A stretch of DNA of 39,185 nt from Ruminococcaceae bacterium UBA6413 (lineage in GTDB: Bacteria; Bacillota; Clostridia; Oscillospirales; Ruminococcaceae), in contig DJPL01000019.1 in assembly GCA_002437415.1 (NCBI GenBank), positions 1 through 39,185 of the forward strand. Reading direction: 5' to 3'. The notes under the pieces were generated by a model. The model ran no database searches, was not told the DNA's origin, and worked only from the letters and a program-made list of their open reading frames with translations. Below, piece after piece: positions 25,343-33,618 of this stretch. A program made the translations under genes and the position numbers. Each line of letters begins with the position of its first letter. Position 1 is the first letter of the stretch.

Positions 25343-25354
25343 AAGAAAGGAACT

Positions 25355-27871
25355 ATGAAACGATTTTACGAGGCTACCGAAAAACGTGCAAAGCGTATGC
25401 CATTGCTTATGCTTAGCATACCGGTGCTTATATTTATCGTTGCGTTTGTCGGAATTGCAGGCTCATATAAGGCAGTTTTAAATAATGCGAACTCACTCGG
25501 CGAAAACCTTATCCAGAGCTATGCCGCCGATGAAGAGAAGAATATAAGTATGTACTCAACTATTATTGAGCTCGGTCTGATACAGCTGAACGATATGGTG
25601 AGCGTAAACATATCTGAGGACCGTATGATGAATGTGATACAAACATTTTTCAGGCAGGCAAAGTCGTCAACAAATGATGACAATCTGCTGTGCTACGTTA
25701 TCCTGAACGGCAAGCTGATAGCATCGGATGATGTTGAGGGCATCGATACATATGACTATAAAAAGCAGGAGTGGTACAAGAGGGCACTTGCGGGCAACGG
25801 TGAGGTAATTTTTACAAATTCGTACCTTACCGAAAAAGACAGGTCAAACGTTGTTACGATCTCAGCGGCAAATCAGGTCACAGGAAACGCCGTGATAATC
25901 GATCTCACCGATGAAAATCTTGATACCAACCATTCCGATACAGAGCTGCCCGAGCGCGGCGCTTTCTATGTGTTTAATCAGTACGGCGAAACCATATATG
26001 CGAAAACACCGTTTGAGGCGGATAAGGAAACTATAAATCAGTATTCACAGAACCTGTACACAAGAATGTACAATAATCACAGCAGCACCGATAACGTTAT
26101 GGATTTTGAAGGTGAAAAGCGGGCGTTCTTCTATACTACGCTCGATAACGGCTGGACGGTTGTAATGACAGTGCCGCTGTCGGCACTGACCTCACAGCTT
26201 AACTGGATGATAAGTATGTACATAGTGCTGTTTGCGGGACTGTTTGTTATAGTACTTTTGATGTGGCTGAGAGAGCGCAAGGTCGCCGCGCAGACGCTCC
26301 GTGCCTCCGATACGATCCGTGCGCTGTGCAACTCGTTCTATGCTATTTACCGTATCGATACCGCAGAAGGCGCATACGCCATGATAAAGGGCACAAACGA
26401 TATGAAGAAGATCCTGCCGCTGACAGGTCGATATGATGATTTCCTGTCGGCTGTCTGCTCGTTTATGGACGATGAAACGGCACATGGGATGAGCTGTGCG
26501 TTTTCGCTTGAAAAAGTCAGGTATAACATTGAAAAACGCGCCGAAAACTACGGCGGCAGCTTTGTAAGAGAGATCGACGGCGTTAAGAAGTGGATGACGG
26601 TAAATCTGTTCCTTGACGATGATGTGAACAGCAAAAAGGCAGTTATAGCATTCCACGTTATAGAAGAGGAAAAGAAGCGTCAACAGCAGCATATAAAATT
26701 GCTTGAAGGTGCGCTTAAGGAAGCGGAGGACAGCAAGCGCTCGCAGGAGCAGTTCTTTGCGTCTATGAGCCACGAGCTGAGAACGCCGATAAACATAATA
26801 CTCGGAATGAACGAGCTTGCCGCCGATCCTGCGTGCCCCGAAGAAAAACGTCTTGATTATTACAAGAAAACCGATATCACCGGACGGCGTATGTTGGAGC
26901 TTGTTAATAATATACTTGAGGTGTCGCGTCTTGAGCAGGGTCAGTCACCGATCGAGAAGAAGTATTTTGACCTTGAAAGCGAAATACGTTCAATGATGCA
27001 GCCTATAGCCGAGCGCGCAAAGAACGAAGAAAAGAAATTCGTACTTGATATCGCGGTTGAAAACAGCAAGGTAATAGGCGACCCGCTGAAGCTTTCACAG
27101 ATACTTATCAACCTTGTCGGCAATGCACTGAAATATACTAACCGTGATGATACCATAACGGTGACCGCAAGGCAGGCAGGCGAAAACAACAATAATTATA
27201 TATTTACGGTGGAGGATACCGGAATAGGCATTTCGGAAAAATTCCTGCCTAAGCTGTTTGATCCGTATAGCCGCGGCTCGCAGTTCGGTGCGGGAAGTCA
27301 TAACAGCACAGGGCTTGGTCTTGCGATAGTAAAGAGTCTTGTATCTCAGAAAAACGGTACTATAAGCGTAGAAAGCAAGATCGGGGTCGGCACAAGGTTC
27401 ACAGTAACTCTGCCGCTTATGCCCGATAAGGAAAATATGCAGGAAGAAAAGCCACAGGAGGCGGTAGGTAGAGATATCCTGAGGGGTATGAATATACTGC
27501 TCGTTGACGATAATGAGCTTAACCGTGAGATAATGTACGATATGCTCACAGCCTGCGGTTCTTGCGTTACACAGGCGTGTGACGGCAAAGAGGCTGTGGA
27601 TATGTTTACGCGGTCACAGGAAAATGATATCGACCTTATACTTATGGATATGAATATGCCTGTTATGAACGGCTGTGAAGCCGCAAAGGCAATAAGACAG
27701 CTTTCTCGGAGCGATGCAGGCACGGTGTTTATAATCGCACTTACCGCAAACGCTTTTGCGGAAGATGTCAGTGAAACGGTCAGGGCGGGTATGAATGCAC
27801 ATCTTGCAAAGCCCGCAAATATTGACCTACTTTGTCGGACGCTTGCAAGGCTGAGAGAAGAAAACAAATAA
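25355..27871 (+). CDS. Hybrid sensor histidine kinase with receiver domain
   Basis: This 838-residue membrane sensor has one helix at about residues 15-37, an extracellular dCache-like domain (YDYKKQEWYKRALAGNGEV near 142-160) and a second helix at about 286-307. A PAS-like or linker region follows, then a HisKA domain with phospho-acceptor His 473 (MSHELRTPINIILGMNE), and a HATPase domain (N box NLVGNALKY, G1 DTGIGI, G2 TGLGLAI). The C-terminal receiver has Asp 765 (LILMDMNMPV) and Lys 819. I chose ATG 25355 with AAAGGA upstream over a TTG at 25340. No partner regulator or HPt gene is nearby, so the phosphorelay target is unknown. The Cache domain suggests a small extracellular ligand. Confidence 0.92.
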   Translation: MKRFYEATEKRAKRMPLLMLSIPVLIFIVAFVGIAGSYKAVLNNANSLGENLIQSYAADEEKNISMYSTIIELGLIQLNDMVSVNISEDRMMNVIQTFFRQAKSSTNDDNLLCYVILNGKLIASDDVEGIDTYDYKKQEWYKRALAGNGEVIFTNSYLTEKDRSNVVTISAANQVTGNAVIIDLTDENLDTNHSDTELPERGAFYVFNQYGETIYAKTPFEADKETINQYSQNLYTRMYNNHSSTDNVMDFEGEKRAFFYTTLDNGWTVVMTVPLSALTSQLNWMISMYIVLFAGLFVIVLLMWLRERKVAAQTLRASDTIRALCNSFYAIYRIDTAEGAYAMIKGTNDMKKILPLTGRYDDFLSAVCSFMDDETAHGMSCAFSLEKVRYNIEKRAENYGGSFVREIDGVKKWMTVNLFLDDDVNSKKAVIAFHVIEEEKKRQQQHIKLLEGALKEAEDSKRSQEQFFASMSHELRTPINIILGMNELAADPACPEEKRLDYYKKTDITGRRMLELVNNILEVSRLEQGQSPIEKKYFDLESEIRSMMQPIAERAKNEEKKFVLDIAVENSKVIGDPLKLSQILINLVGNALKYTNRDDTITVTARQAGENNNNYIFTVEDTGIGISEKFLPKLFDPYSRGSQFGAGSHNSTGLGLAIVKSLVSQKNGTISVESKIGVGTRFTVTLPLMPDKENMQEEKPQEAVGRDILRGMNILLVDDNELNREIMYDMLTACGSCVTQACDGKEAVDMFTRSQENDIDLILMDMNMPVMNGCEAAKAIRQLSRSDAGTVFIIALTANAFAEDVSETVRAGMNAHLAKPANIDLLCRTLARLREENK

Positions 27872-27875
27872 GCAA

Positions 27876-27920
27876 AAGAAGCTGTGACGAAAAGCAATAA
27901 TTTCATCACAGCTTCTTAAT
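27876..27920 (+). terminator. Terminator of the hybrid kinase gene
   Basis: AAGAAGCTGTGA (27876-27887) pairs with TCACAGCTTCTT (27906-27917), 12 bp, followed by AATTT. The loop is long (18 nt). Confidence 0.75.
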
Positions 27921-27985
27921 TTATCGGAATTCCATTGAAATTGCAATGCAACATATTGTAAAAAAGTCAGAGCAATAAATATATC

Positions 27986-28054
27986 GCCAACAACGCTGAA
28001 AACAGTTTTGATATCGACAAGGTGCTAATAATTTCGTGAGTGTATCGGAGCAAC
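27986..28054 (+). repeat. Dispersed repeat of about 105 nt, tandem copy 1
   Basis: This shares GCCAACAACGCTGAAAAC, GTTTTGATATCG and TAATAATTTCGTGAGTGTATC with the next copy and with 7335-7440. It lacks the 3' tail (GCACTG to AAAAAACGCACT) present in the others. Confidence 0.75.
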
Positions 28055-28074
28055 TGTTTTACGCTAAAGTGGTA

Positions 28075-28083
28075 TGATATAAT
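28075..28083 (+). promoter_or_regulatory. Extended -10 promoter candidate
   Basis: TGATATAAT (28075-28083) is a consensus extended -10 element with no good -35. It points towards the tandem repeat and the long structured repeat, which ends in a terminator at 28658. A transcript of about 570 nt without a clear gene would result. Confidence 0.35.
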
Positions 28084-28088
28084 ATACA

Positions 28089-28191
28089 GCCAACAACGCT
28101 GAAAACAGTTTTGATATCGGCAAAGTGCTAATAATTTCGTGAGTGTATCAGTGCAACTGCACTGTCACCGAAATTTCCAAAAAACGCACTA
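28089..28191 (+). repeat. Dispersed repeat of about 105 nt, tandem copy 2
   Basis: Full-length copy starting 103 nt after the first. It ends with CAACTGCACTGTCACCGAAAT and AAAAAACGCACT, as in the copy at 7335-7440. Confidence 0.75.
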
Positions 28192-28222
28192 TCCTGAGAT
28201 ATCTGCACAGCCCCCCGGGTCG

Positions 28223-28684
28223 AACAGAGCGGAGCGTCCCGCTTATGACGGCTTTTTAAACGCAATCGTTTGTGTGTCTTATCGCCAACACCCCTTTATG
28301 GCAGAAGAGAAAAGGAGTCAGGAAAGAGGGAAGCGTGACTGAGCATTGCAAAAGCAATGCTCCCGCTCCTCTCGTCGCTCAAGAGGAATTACTGATTTGG
28401 GAGAAAACCTAAGGGGAGAGGGGAAAGCGCCTTTGGAGCGCCTTCCTCTCTTCCCTTGGGTTGTCTCCCTCACACATAGCAGCAACGTTATTAACCGGAA
28501 TAGCGAGCCCGAGAAGTGCTGTCCAACGAATAGAACTATCGTTAGCTTGCTGTCAAAGTTAAATACTAAAACGGTATAACAGAAGCGTACTAAAGTCAGA
28601 CTTTCTCCATATAACAAAAAGTGAGCCGTGCGCACTATCTTTTGCGCTTCGGCTCACTTTTTCTTTTTCGGGTTGTGTCACAAC
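28223..28684 (+). repeat. Long structured repeat, left arm (copy 2)
   Basis: These 462 nt match the reverse complement of 38723-39185 at roughly nine bases in ten by eye. Parts in order: a GC-rich start, hairpin GAGCATTGC/GCAATGCTC (about 28340), a long stem AAGGGGAGAGGGGAAAGCGC with its partner to about 28465, the covarying core (28441-28560), and a bidirectional terminator (28621-28657). An open frame (28346-28579) exists in both long copies but is broken in copies 1 and 3. The arms flank the cobalamin operon. Confidence 0.85.
28615..28663. terminator. Bidirectional terminator in the long repeat
   Basis: GTGAGCCG (28621-28628) pairs with CGGCTCAC (28650-28657), with an inner GCGC/GCGC, an A-run before and a T-run after. 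It can end both the repeat transcript (+) and the cobalamin operon (-). Confidence 0.85.
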
Positions 28685-28718
28685 TCCTTGTTGTTATGAA
28701 TTATAACTGCGGTCGCTA

Positions 28719-28979
28719 TCATTTAAAATTATCCGGATAAGGCAGGAAAAACGACCTTGCACGGTTTCTTTTGTATGCTTTAAGACAAAGCTCATAGCTT
28801 AACTGCCGCACCTCAAAGGTCGAAAAACGTCCGTCCTTTATAAGTGTTGTTCCTACAGTCATGGCACTTCTTTTATCCTCATATCTTGAAGCGTATTCCG
28901 GACAATATACGGTAGCCGTACCTGCTGAAACGTACTTTATCTCGCCGTTGTCATCAGTTATTTCAAGTACATAAGACAT
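28719..28979 (-). CDS. Small protein of unknown function after the ECF transporter
   Basis: This 86-residue protein (MSYVLEITDDNGEIKYVSAG at the start, PYPDNFK at the end) has no membrane segment and no family I recognise. The ATG follows AAAGGTGGGCG. It lies 121 nt after the ABC fusion gene on the same strand, before the operon terminator, so it may be the last gene of the cobalamin operon; a role there is not shown. Confidence 0.7.
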   Translation of the reverse strand: MSYVLEITDDNGEIKYVSAGTATVYCPEYASRYEDKRSAMTVGTTLIKDGRFSTFEVRQLSYELCLKAYKRNRARSFFLPYPDNFK

Positions 28980-29100
28980 ATACGCCCACCTTTCATTATA
29001 ATTCTGCTAATAAAATTATAATTTAAAGTCAGACGCATTGCAATAACATATTAAAAATAAAGTCGAAAATAGTCAAAATATGTCAAAAATTTTGTCGAAT

Positions 29101-31638
29101 TTATTGAAAAAGCCCGAATTTAACCCTTAATCGGCAACATTTCTTAAGAAGAGCGTTTCCGATCAACAAAATGAATATTACGGTTGAAACGGCGTGGATA
29201 ATATCAAACGGTATTCCCGAGATGATATATGCGGTGACAGTCTGTAGATTTATATCGGTGGTGTAGGTAAGAACGCTTGATATATTCATTATGCCGCCGT
29301 ATAATATCAGCACCGAGAAAAACGAGTAGATGCAAAGGGTAAAGGTCGTTCTTCTGCGTGAAAATATGATGCCCGCAAAAAATCCGAGCAGTCCCATGGC
29401 GAGCATCTGCCACGGAGTCCATATACCCTGCCCGAAAATAAGATTTGATACGAGCATAGATACCGCACCCACAAGAAAGCCTGCCTGAGCTCCGAGCGCC
29501 GTGCCGCTTATAATTACTATCGCCGCCACAGGCTTGAACTGCGGGAACATATAAAAAAGCTCTCTGCCCGCAACCGCCGCCGCACACAGTACACTGAGCA
29601 CCGCTATGTCCTTAGCCGAGGGCTTCTTTTTTTCAAAGCTTATGAAAAATGCCGCAAGGCATTCTGTCAGCACTGCAAGAGTGATAAGCAGATATTTTCT
29701 CATGCTGTCGGGTATGAACAATGTACCTAGCACAACGGTAAGCGGTATCAGGATAACGGTAGTAATTCCTGCCGTTATGTCGGAGGGTGATATTTTCCCG
29801 GCTGTCACAGGCGGCTTAGCCATAGTGTTTTCAGGTGCGGTCCCCGCTATAAGCATTATCATAGGCACGCACAGCACCGCATACTGAAGCCAGAACGGCT
29901 CGGACGGTATATTAAACGGAAAGATACCGGTGCTTAAAAGAAGCACCGCCGCAAACACTATGCCGCCGATAACCAGCATTGCCTTTCTGAATTTTGACAG
30001 CTTTTTGCGCTTTTTCCTGCGTTCGTGTTGTCCGACAGCGACAGAGCCGCTTTTATCGGTGATATCCGTGAAATTTTCAGGATCGTTATTATGCTTTTCG
30101 GCTTTTCCGCCGATCGAGTTTATAAGCCTGTCAACCGTGTATACATTTTCGCATATGCCTGAGGAGATCTTAGCACTGTCGGTAGTAAAGAACTCCGACG
30201 TGGTGAAAAATTCCGACGGCGGCAGACACACGCTTATTTGTCCGTCAAAGAGCAGAGCGCACATATCTGCGGTTTCGGCGCAGAAGTCCATATCGTGGCT
30301 TACAAGTATCACGGTTTTTCCGAGCACCTTAAGCTTATCAAGCAGGGTGGAGAACATATGCTTGTACTCGGCATCGGCGCCCTTTGTCGGCTCGTCAAGA
30401 AGCAGTATATCAGCACCGAATGAAATAAGCTTAGCAATAGCTGCCTTCTGCCTTTCGCCGCCTGACAAGTCAAACGGGTGGCGGGAGAGCAGATGAGTAA
30501 GTCCGAACACCTCGGCTGTCTTGTCGGCATTGTCGCCGAGCTCTTCTGCAAGCGTTTCCTTGCTGAAAAGAAGTGTAGGATCCTGCGGCAAAAATCCGAG
30601 CCTGCCGCCGTTTATGCTTATCTTTCCTGCCGAGGGCTTCAACGTGCCGCAAATCAGGTTTAAAAGCGTGGATTTTCCCGCTCCGTTTCCTCCCATAACG
30701 GCAGTCACCGAGCCGCGATTTATATCAAGCGACAGATTTCTTATGATATCCTTGTCGCTGTTTTTATAGCCGAAGCTGAGATTTTTTATCGCTATGCAAC
30801 TGTCGCTTTCCGTGTTGCTATCAGTATCTGCGGGTACGGTAAGCTTATGTTGCCTGACGTAAGAAGCATACCAATCACGAGCAGACGGAACATCAAGAAG
30901 CGGCAGTGCCTTATCTATAGAAGCGGTCGCTCTTACCCCCACGGGCATTTCCGCAAGCATAGGGTGCGAGGTGTCGGAAAGATGCTTTATCAGTATATCA
31001 ATATTGCCGTCACAGCCGACTTTGCCGCCGTCAAGCAATATTGTACGCTTTGCGGCAGACAGCAGTCCGCCCAGCTGATGCTCGGCAACTATTATAGTAG
31101 TGCCAAGCTCCTTGTTTATCCTTATAAGCAGAGAGATAAACTGCGCAGACGCTATCGGGTCGAGCTGTGACAGCGGCTCGTCAAGGAGTAGCACATCGGG
31201 CTTCATAGCCATGACCGACGCTAAGTTTATCATCTGCTTCTGACCGCCCGAGAGCTTGTCGCAGTCGCGGTAAAGAAGCTCCTCAATGCCGAAGAAAAGA
31301 GCAGTCTGCGCTACCCTTGAGCGTATTTCGGACTGTGAAAGTCCTATGCTCTCTGCGCCGAAAGCAAGCTCGTGCCACACCTTGTCGCAGACGATCTGCT
31401 CATCGGGAAACTGCGATACATATCCCGCAAAGCTCCCGTCAAAGCTTATGCTTCCGCTTGATTTACCCGCTTCTGCGGGCGATTTCATCAGATTTAAAAG
31501 AGTTGACTTTCCGCTACCCGAGCTTCCGCACAGCACGATAAATTCGCCTTTATCGATACTGAGAGAGATATCACTCAGCGAAGGGCTGTCACAGCCGGGA
31601 TAGCAATATGAAAATCCGGATATATTATAAAGCTTCGT
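29101..31638 (-). CDS. ECF transporter: two EcfA ATPases fused to a membrane S component
   Basis: This single polypeptide of about 845 residues (from an ACG codon at 31638; 811 from the first GTG) joins three ECF modules. ATPase 1 has Walker A GSSGSGKST, signature LSGGQKQ and Walker B LLLDEP. ATPase 2 starts near IAIKNLSFGYKNSDKDIIRN, with GGNGAGKST, LSGGERQ and LLLDEP. After a basic linker (ERRKKRKKLSKF) the last 300 residues hold about nine hydrophobic helices with AGRELFYMFPQFKPVAAI, as in S components. The frame is open upstream of the GTG and encodes the missing ATPase N-terminus (KLYNISGFSYCYPG), preceded by GGAGGG, but has no ATG/GTG/TTG. Downstream of EcfT and under a cobalamin riboswitch, it most likely imports a corrinoid. 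Confidence 0.88.
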   Translation of the reverse strand, partial: TKLYNISGFSYCYPGCDSPSLSDISLSIDKGEFIVLCGSSGSGKSTLLNLMKSPAEAGKSSGSISFDGSFAGYVSQFPDEQIVCDKVWHELAFGAESIGLSQSEIRSRVAQTALFFGIEELLYRDCDKLSGGQKQMINLASVMAMKPDVLLLDEPLSQLDPIASAQFISLLIRINKELGTTIIVAEHQLGGLLSAAKRTILLDGGKVGCDGNIDILIKHLSDTSHPMLAEMPVGVRATASIDKALPLLDVPSARDWYASYVRQHKLTVPADTDSNTESDSCIAIKNLSFGYKNSDKDIIRNLSLDINRGSVTAVMGGNGAGKSTLLNLICGTLKPSAGKISINGGRLGFLPQDPTLLFSKETLAEELGDNADKTAEVFGLTHLLSRHPFDLSGGERQKAAIAKLISFGADILLLDEPTKGADAEYKHMFSTLLDKLKVLGKTVILVSHDMDFCAETADMCALLFDGQISVCLPPSEFFTTSEFFTTDSAKISSGICENVYTVDRLINSIGGKAEKHNNDPENFTDITDKSGSVAVGQHERRKKRKKLSKFRKAMLVIGGIVFAAVLLLSTGIFPFNIPSEPFWLQYAVLCVPMIMLIAGTAPENTMAKPPVTAGKISPSDITAGITTVILIPLTVVLGTLFIPDSMRKYLLITLAVLTECLAAFFISFEKKKPSAKDIAVLSVLCAAAVAGRELFYMFPQFKPVAAIVIISGTALGAQAGFLVGAVSMLVSNLIFGQGIWTPWQMLAMGLLGFFAGIIFSRRRTTFTLCIYSFFSVLILYGGIMNISSVLTYTTDINLQTVTAYIISGIPFDIIHAVSTVIFILLIGNALLKKCCRLRVKFGLFQ

Positions 31639-32497
31639 TTCTATCCCTCCGTTTCATTTTAGAATAAAGCTCAGCCGCAACTGGTAAAATGCACAGTATG
31701 CCCCATGCGGTATAAGAGATGATATTACCTGCAGTAAGCGGCAGTTCAAAAGCGGGGTAGTAGTTGTAATATGCATACTCTCCCGCATAAAGCACCGTGA
31801 TAATTGCCGCCGCTGTTACTGTAATTGCTGTAATTACAATATCGGTCGGGGTAAAGCTGAATATGCTGTAGGCGGTGCGCCTTGCAGTGCCGTATCCGCG
31901 GTATTTCATCGAGCGGGCAGTGTATGCGCTGTGTTCAAGTGTGTCTGTTACAGCAATTGACAGAACATGAACACCGCTTCTGATGCGGTCTTTTAGCCTG
32001 CCTTTGTAAATGTCATTTCCGACAAATCGCTGAGCGGCGGCTGTCTGTTTTGCACGCCTTGCGAACATAGGCATGGCACGGAGCGTCATTGATAACAGCA
32101 AAGCAAGCGAGGGCAGTATCTTGCCGAAAAGATACACGGTCTTATCACTCGTCATGCACTTGTTAAGGCTTATAAAACACATTACAAGCGATGCCGCCAT
32201 AGCGCCTGTAAACAACGAGAATACAAGCGTTTCCAGCGTTACGTTATTACCGCTCGGCAGTCTGAACAGCGGGGTAACGCCCGCGTTTGAAAACAGCATA
32301 TTTATCAGTACCGCCGCGGCTATCACGGGAATTACCGCGATAAGAGTCTTACCTGCCGACCGTTTGTTTACAAGAAAAGCAAACACCGCAGAGCAAACAA
32401 GAGCCGTCACGGAAAAGACAGGGCTCTGTATTATTGCCGTTATCAGTATTACCGCAGTAAAGTAGACTGCCGCAGTGACAGGGTGTGTTCTTTCCAT
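31625..32497 (-). CDS. ecfT: ECF transporter transmembrane T component
   Basis: This 290-residue membrane protein is the EcfT scaffold linking the ATPases to the S component. It has hydrophobic helices near residues 8-60 and 85-130, then a cytoplasmic coupling region with the family signature (YTARSMKYRGYG, near 190-201), and two further helices. It starts 12 nt after the DUF4430 protein gene with GGAGGAAAA as ribosome binding site. It overlaps the following ATPase frame by 14 nt, with that gene's ribosome binding site inside its last codons. Confidence 0.92.
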   Translation of the reverse strand: MERTHPVTAAVYFTAVILITAIIQSPVFSVTALVCSAVFAFLVNKRSAGKTLIAVIPVIAAAVLINMLFSNAGVTPLFRLPSGNNVTLETLVFSLFTGAMAASLVMCFISLNKCMTSDKTVYLFGKILPSLALLLSMTLRAMPMFARRAKQTAAAQRFVGNDIYKGRLKDRIRSGVHVLSIAVTDTLEHSAYTARSMKYRGYGTARRTAYSIFSFTPTDIVITAITVTAAAIITVLYAGEYAYYNYYPAFELPLTAGNIISYTAWGILCILPVAAELYSKMKRRDRNEAL

Positions 32498-32509
32498 TTT
32501 TCCTCCATA

Positions 32510-33535
32510 TTACAGGTCGTAGCCAAGCTCGCAGGTGTAGCGGAACGCTATCTTATCGTTGTTTGCGGGGTAGTATGACGAGCAGCCGTAGTTCGGGAAA
32601 GCTCCGTTCACGCTGTACATCCACCCTGAACCGCCGCCGCAGTCAAACTCATACAGGTTGTTGATACCCTCAACGTAGTATGAGCCGAACGCAGGCGTGA
32701 AGCTTGATTCCATCTGAATTTTATTTTCATCGCATATGCGGCGGAGTATGTCGTATACGCTCTCTCCGCTGTCAAAGCCTACTGTGCCGCTGAATATAAT
32801 TCCGTCCGACGGAACGTAGTCTATAAGCCCTTTTCTCAGCTTGTCCTTATTATTCAATATGGTTTTGCACTCTATAATGAATGAGCAGGAGTTGTCATAC
32901 TTCCTGATCGGCTGACTGTCCGTATCTTTTGTGGTAGTGGTTCGTACCGTGGTTGCGGTGGTCGCAGGCTTGGTTGTTTTAGTGGCAGTGGTTGCTTTCG
33001 TAGTGGCTTTCGTGGTTGCTTTTGCGGTGGCTGTGTCGGTTGTAATTGGCGTTGTGAACGGCTTTGTGGTTGTTGCAGAAGCCTTTGTGGTCGTGGCGGG
33101 CTTCGGGGTCGCTGTCGGTGCAGGCGTTGCCGAAGCGGTGGTTGCGGTTGCTGAAGCGGGTGTTGCCGAGGTGTTGTTGACGGTAGTTTCGGGTTTTGTG
33201 CTGTGGGTGTCGGCTTGTGCAGTGGTCTGCAAAGCGGTCTGCGAACTTATCGGTAAAGTGGTTTGTACCGTGGTATAATTTGAAGTTTGTGAAATTTTGT
33301 CTGTAAAGGTTGTTGCAGGCGGTGCCTGAGAGTTGATGCTTGTTTCGGGAGTTGTTGTGTCAATATTACTTTCAGCATCGGCAAAAGATGAGGTTTCGGG
33401 CGATGAATATGATATGCCGCTGTTTTCGGCTGTATCTTTTCCTGCCACAGAGGAAACTATCGCTATAATAACTACAATAATAAGGGCAAGCCCCAGTCCG
33501 AGTATATATTTGTATTTATCAAAAAAGGCTTTCAT
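32510..33535 (-). CDS. Membrane-anchored DUF4430 (transcobalamin C-terminal-like) protein
   Basis: This 341-residue protein has an N-terminal membrane helix (residues 8-31), a long Thr/Ala/Lys-rich tether (about 40-208) and one DUF4430 domain (about 215-341). The domain contains SGESVYDILRRICDENKIQM and the hallmark GGSGWMYSVNGAFPNYGCSS, ending in KIAFRYTCELGYDL. DUF4430 is related to the C-terminal, cobalamin-contacting domain of transcobalamin and intrinsic factor. Placed outside the membrane on a stalk, next to EcfT and under a cobalamin riboswitch, it would hand a corrinoid to the importer. That role is inferred. Confidence 0.88.
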   Translation of the reverse strand: MKAFFDKYKYILGLGLALIIVVIIAIVSSVAGKDTAENSGISYSSPETSSFADAESNIDTTTPETSINSQAPPATTFTDKISQTSNYTTVQTTLPISSQTALQTTAQADTHSTKPETTVNNTSATPASATATTASATPAPTATPKPATTTKASATTTKPFTTPITTDTATAKATTKATTKATTATKTTKPATTATTVRTTTTKDTDSQPIRKYDNSCSFIIECKTILNNKDKLRKGLIDYVPSDGIIFSGTVGFDSGESVYDILRRICDENKIQMESSFTPAFGSYYVEGINNLYEFDCGGGSGWMYSVNGAFPNYGCSSYYPANNDKIAFRYTCELGYDL

Positions 33536-33557
33536 TTTTTCTCCATAACAAAATTTA

Positions 33558-33593
33558 TTCCGTACCTATTTTAACACAAAAACAGGTACGGAA
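33558..33593 (-). other. Intercistronic stem-loop between the two surface protein genes
   Basis: TTCCGTACCT (33558-33567) pairs with AGGTACGGAA (33584-33593) around a 16-nt loop. On the minus strand no T-run follows. It probably protects the 3' end of the large upstream message or reduces the rest of the operon. Confidence 0.6.
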
Positions 33594-33618
33594 CAAGTTG
33601 TTTACATTATGATTTTAC

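Noticed and set aside
26192..26773. 193-residue minus-strand open frame in the histidine kinase gene
   Set aside because: It is antisense to a complete, motif-bearing kinase and has no ribosome binding site.
27986..28191. CRISPR array
   Set aside because: Only two units, imperfect, about 70-100 nt long, with no unique spacers and no cas genes.
28318..28635. Open frames inside the long repeats (28346-28579 +, 28318-28635 -, 38828-39082 -)
   Set aside because: A frame of 77-84 residues is open in both long copies, with a mix of silent and changing differences. The same frame is stopped in copy 1 (113-232) and shifted in copy 3 (7849-7925), no good ribosome binding site precedes it, and the paired stems explain the conservation better.
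32931..33278. Val/Ala-rich plus-strand open frame
   Set aside because: It is the shadow of the Thr-rich tether codons of the DUF4430 protein gene.
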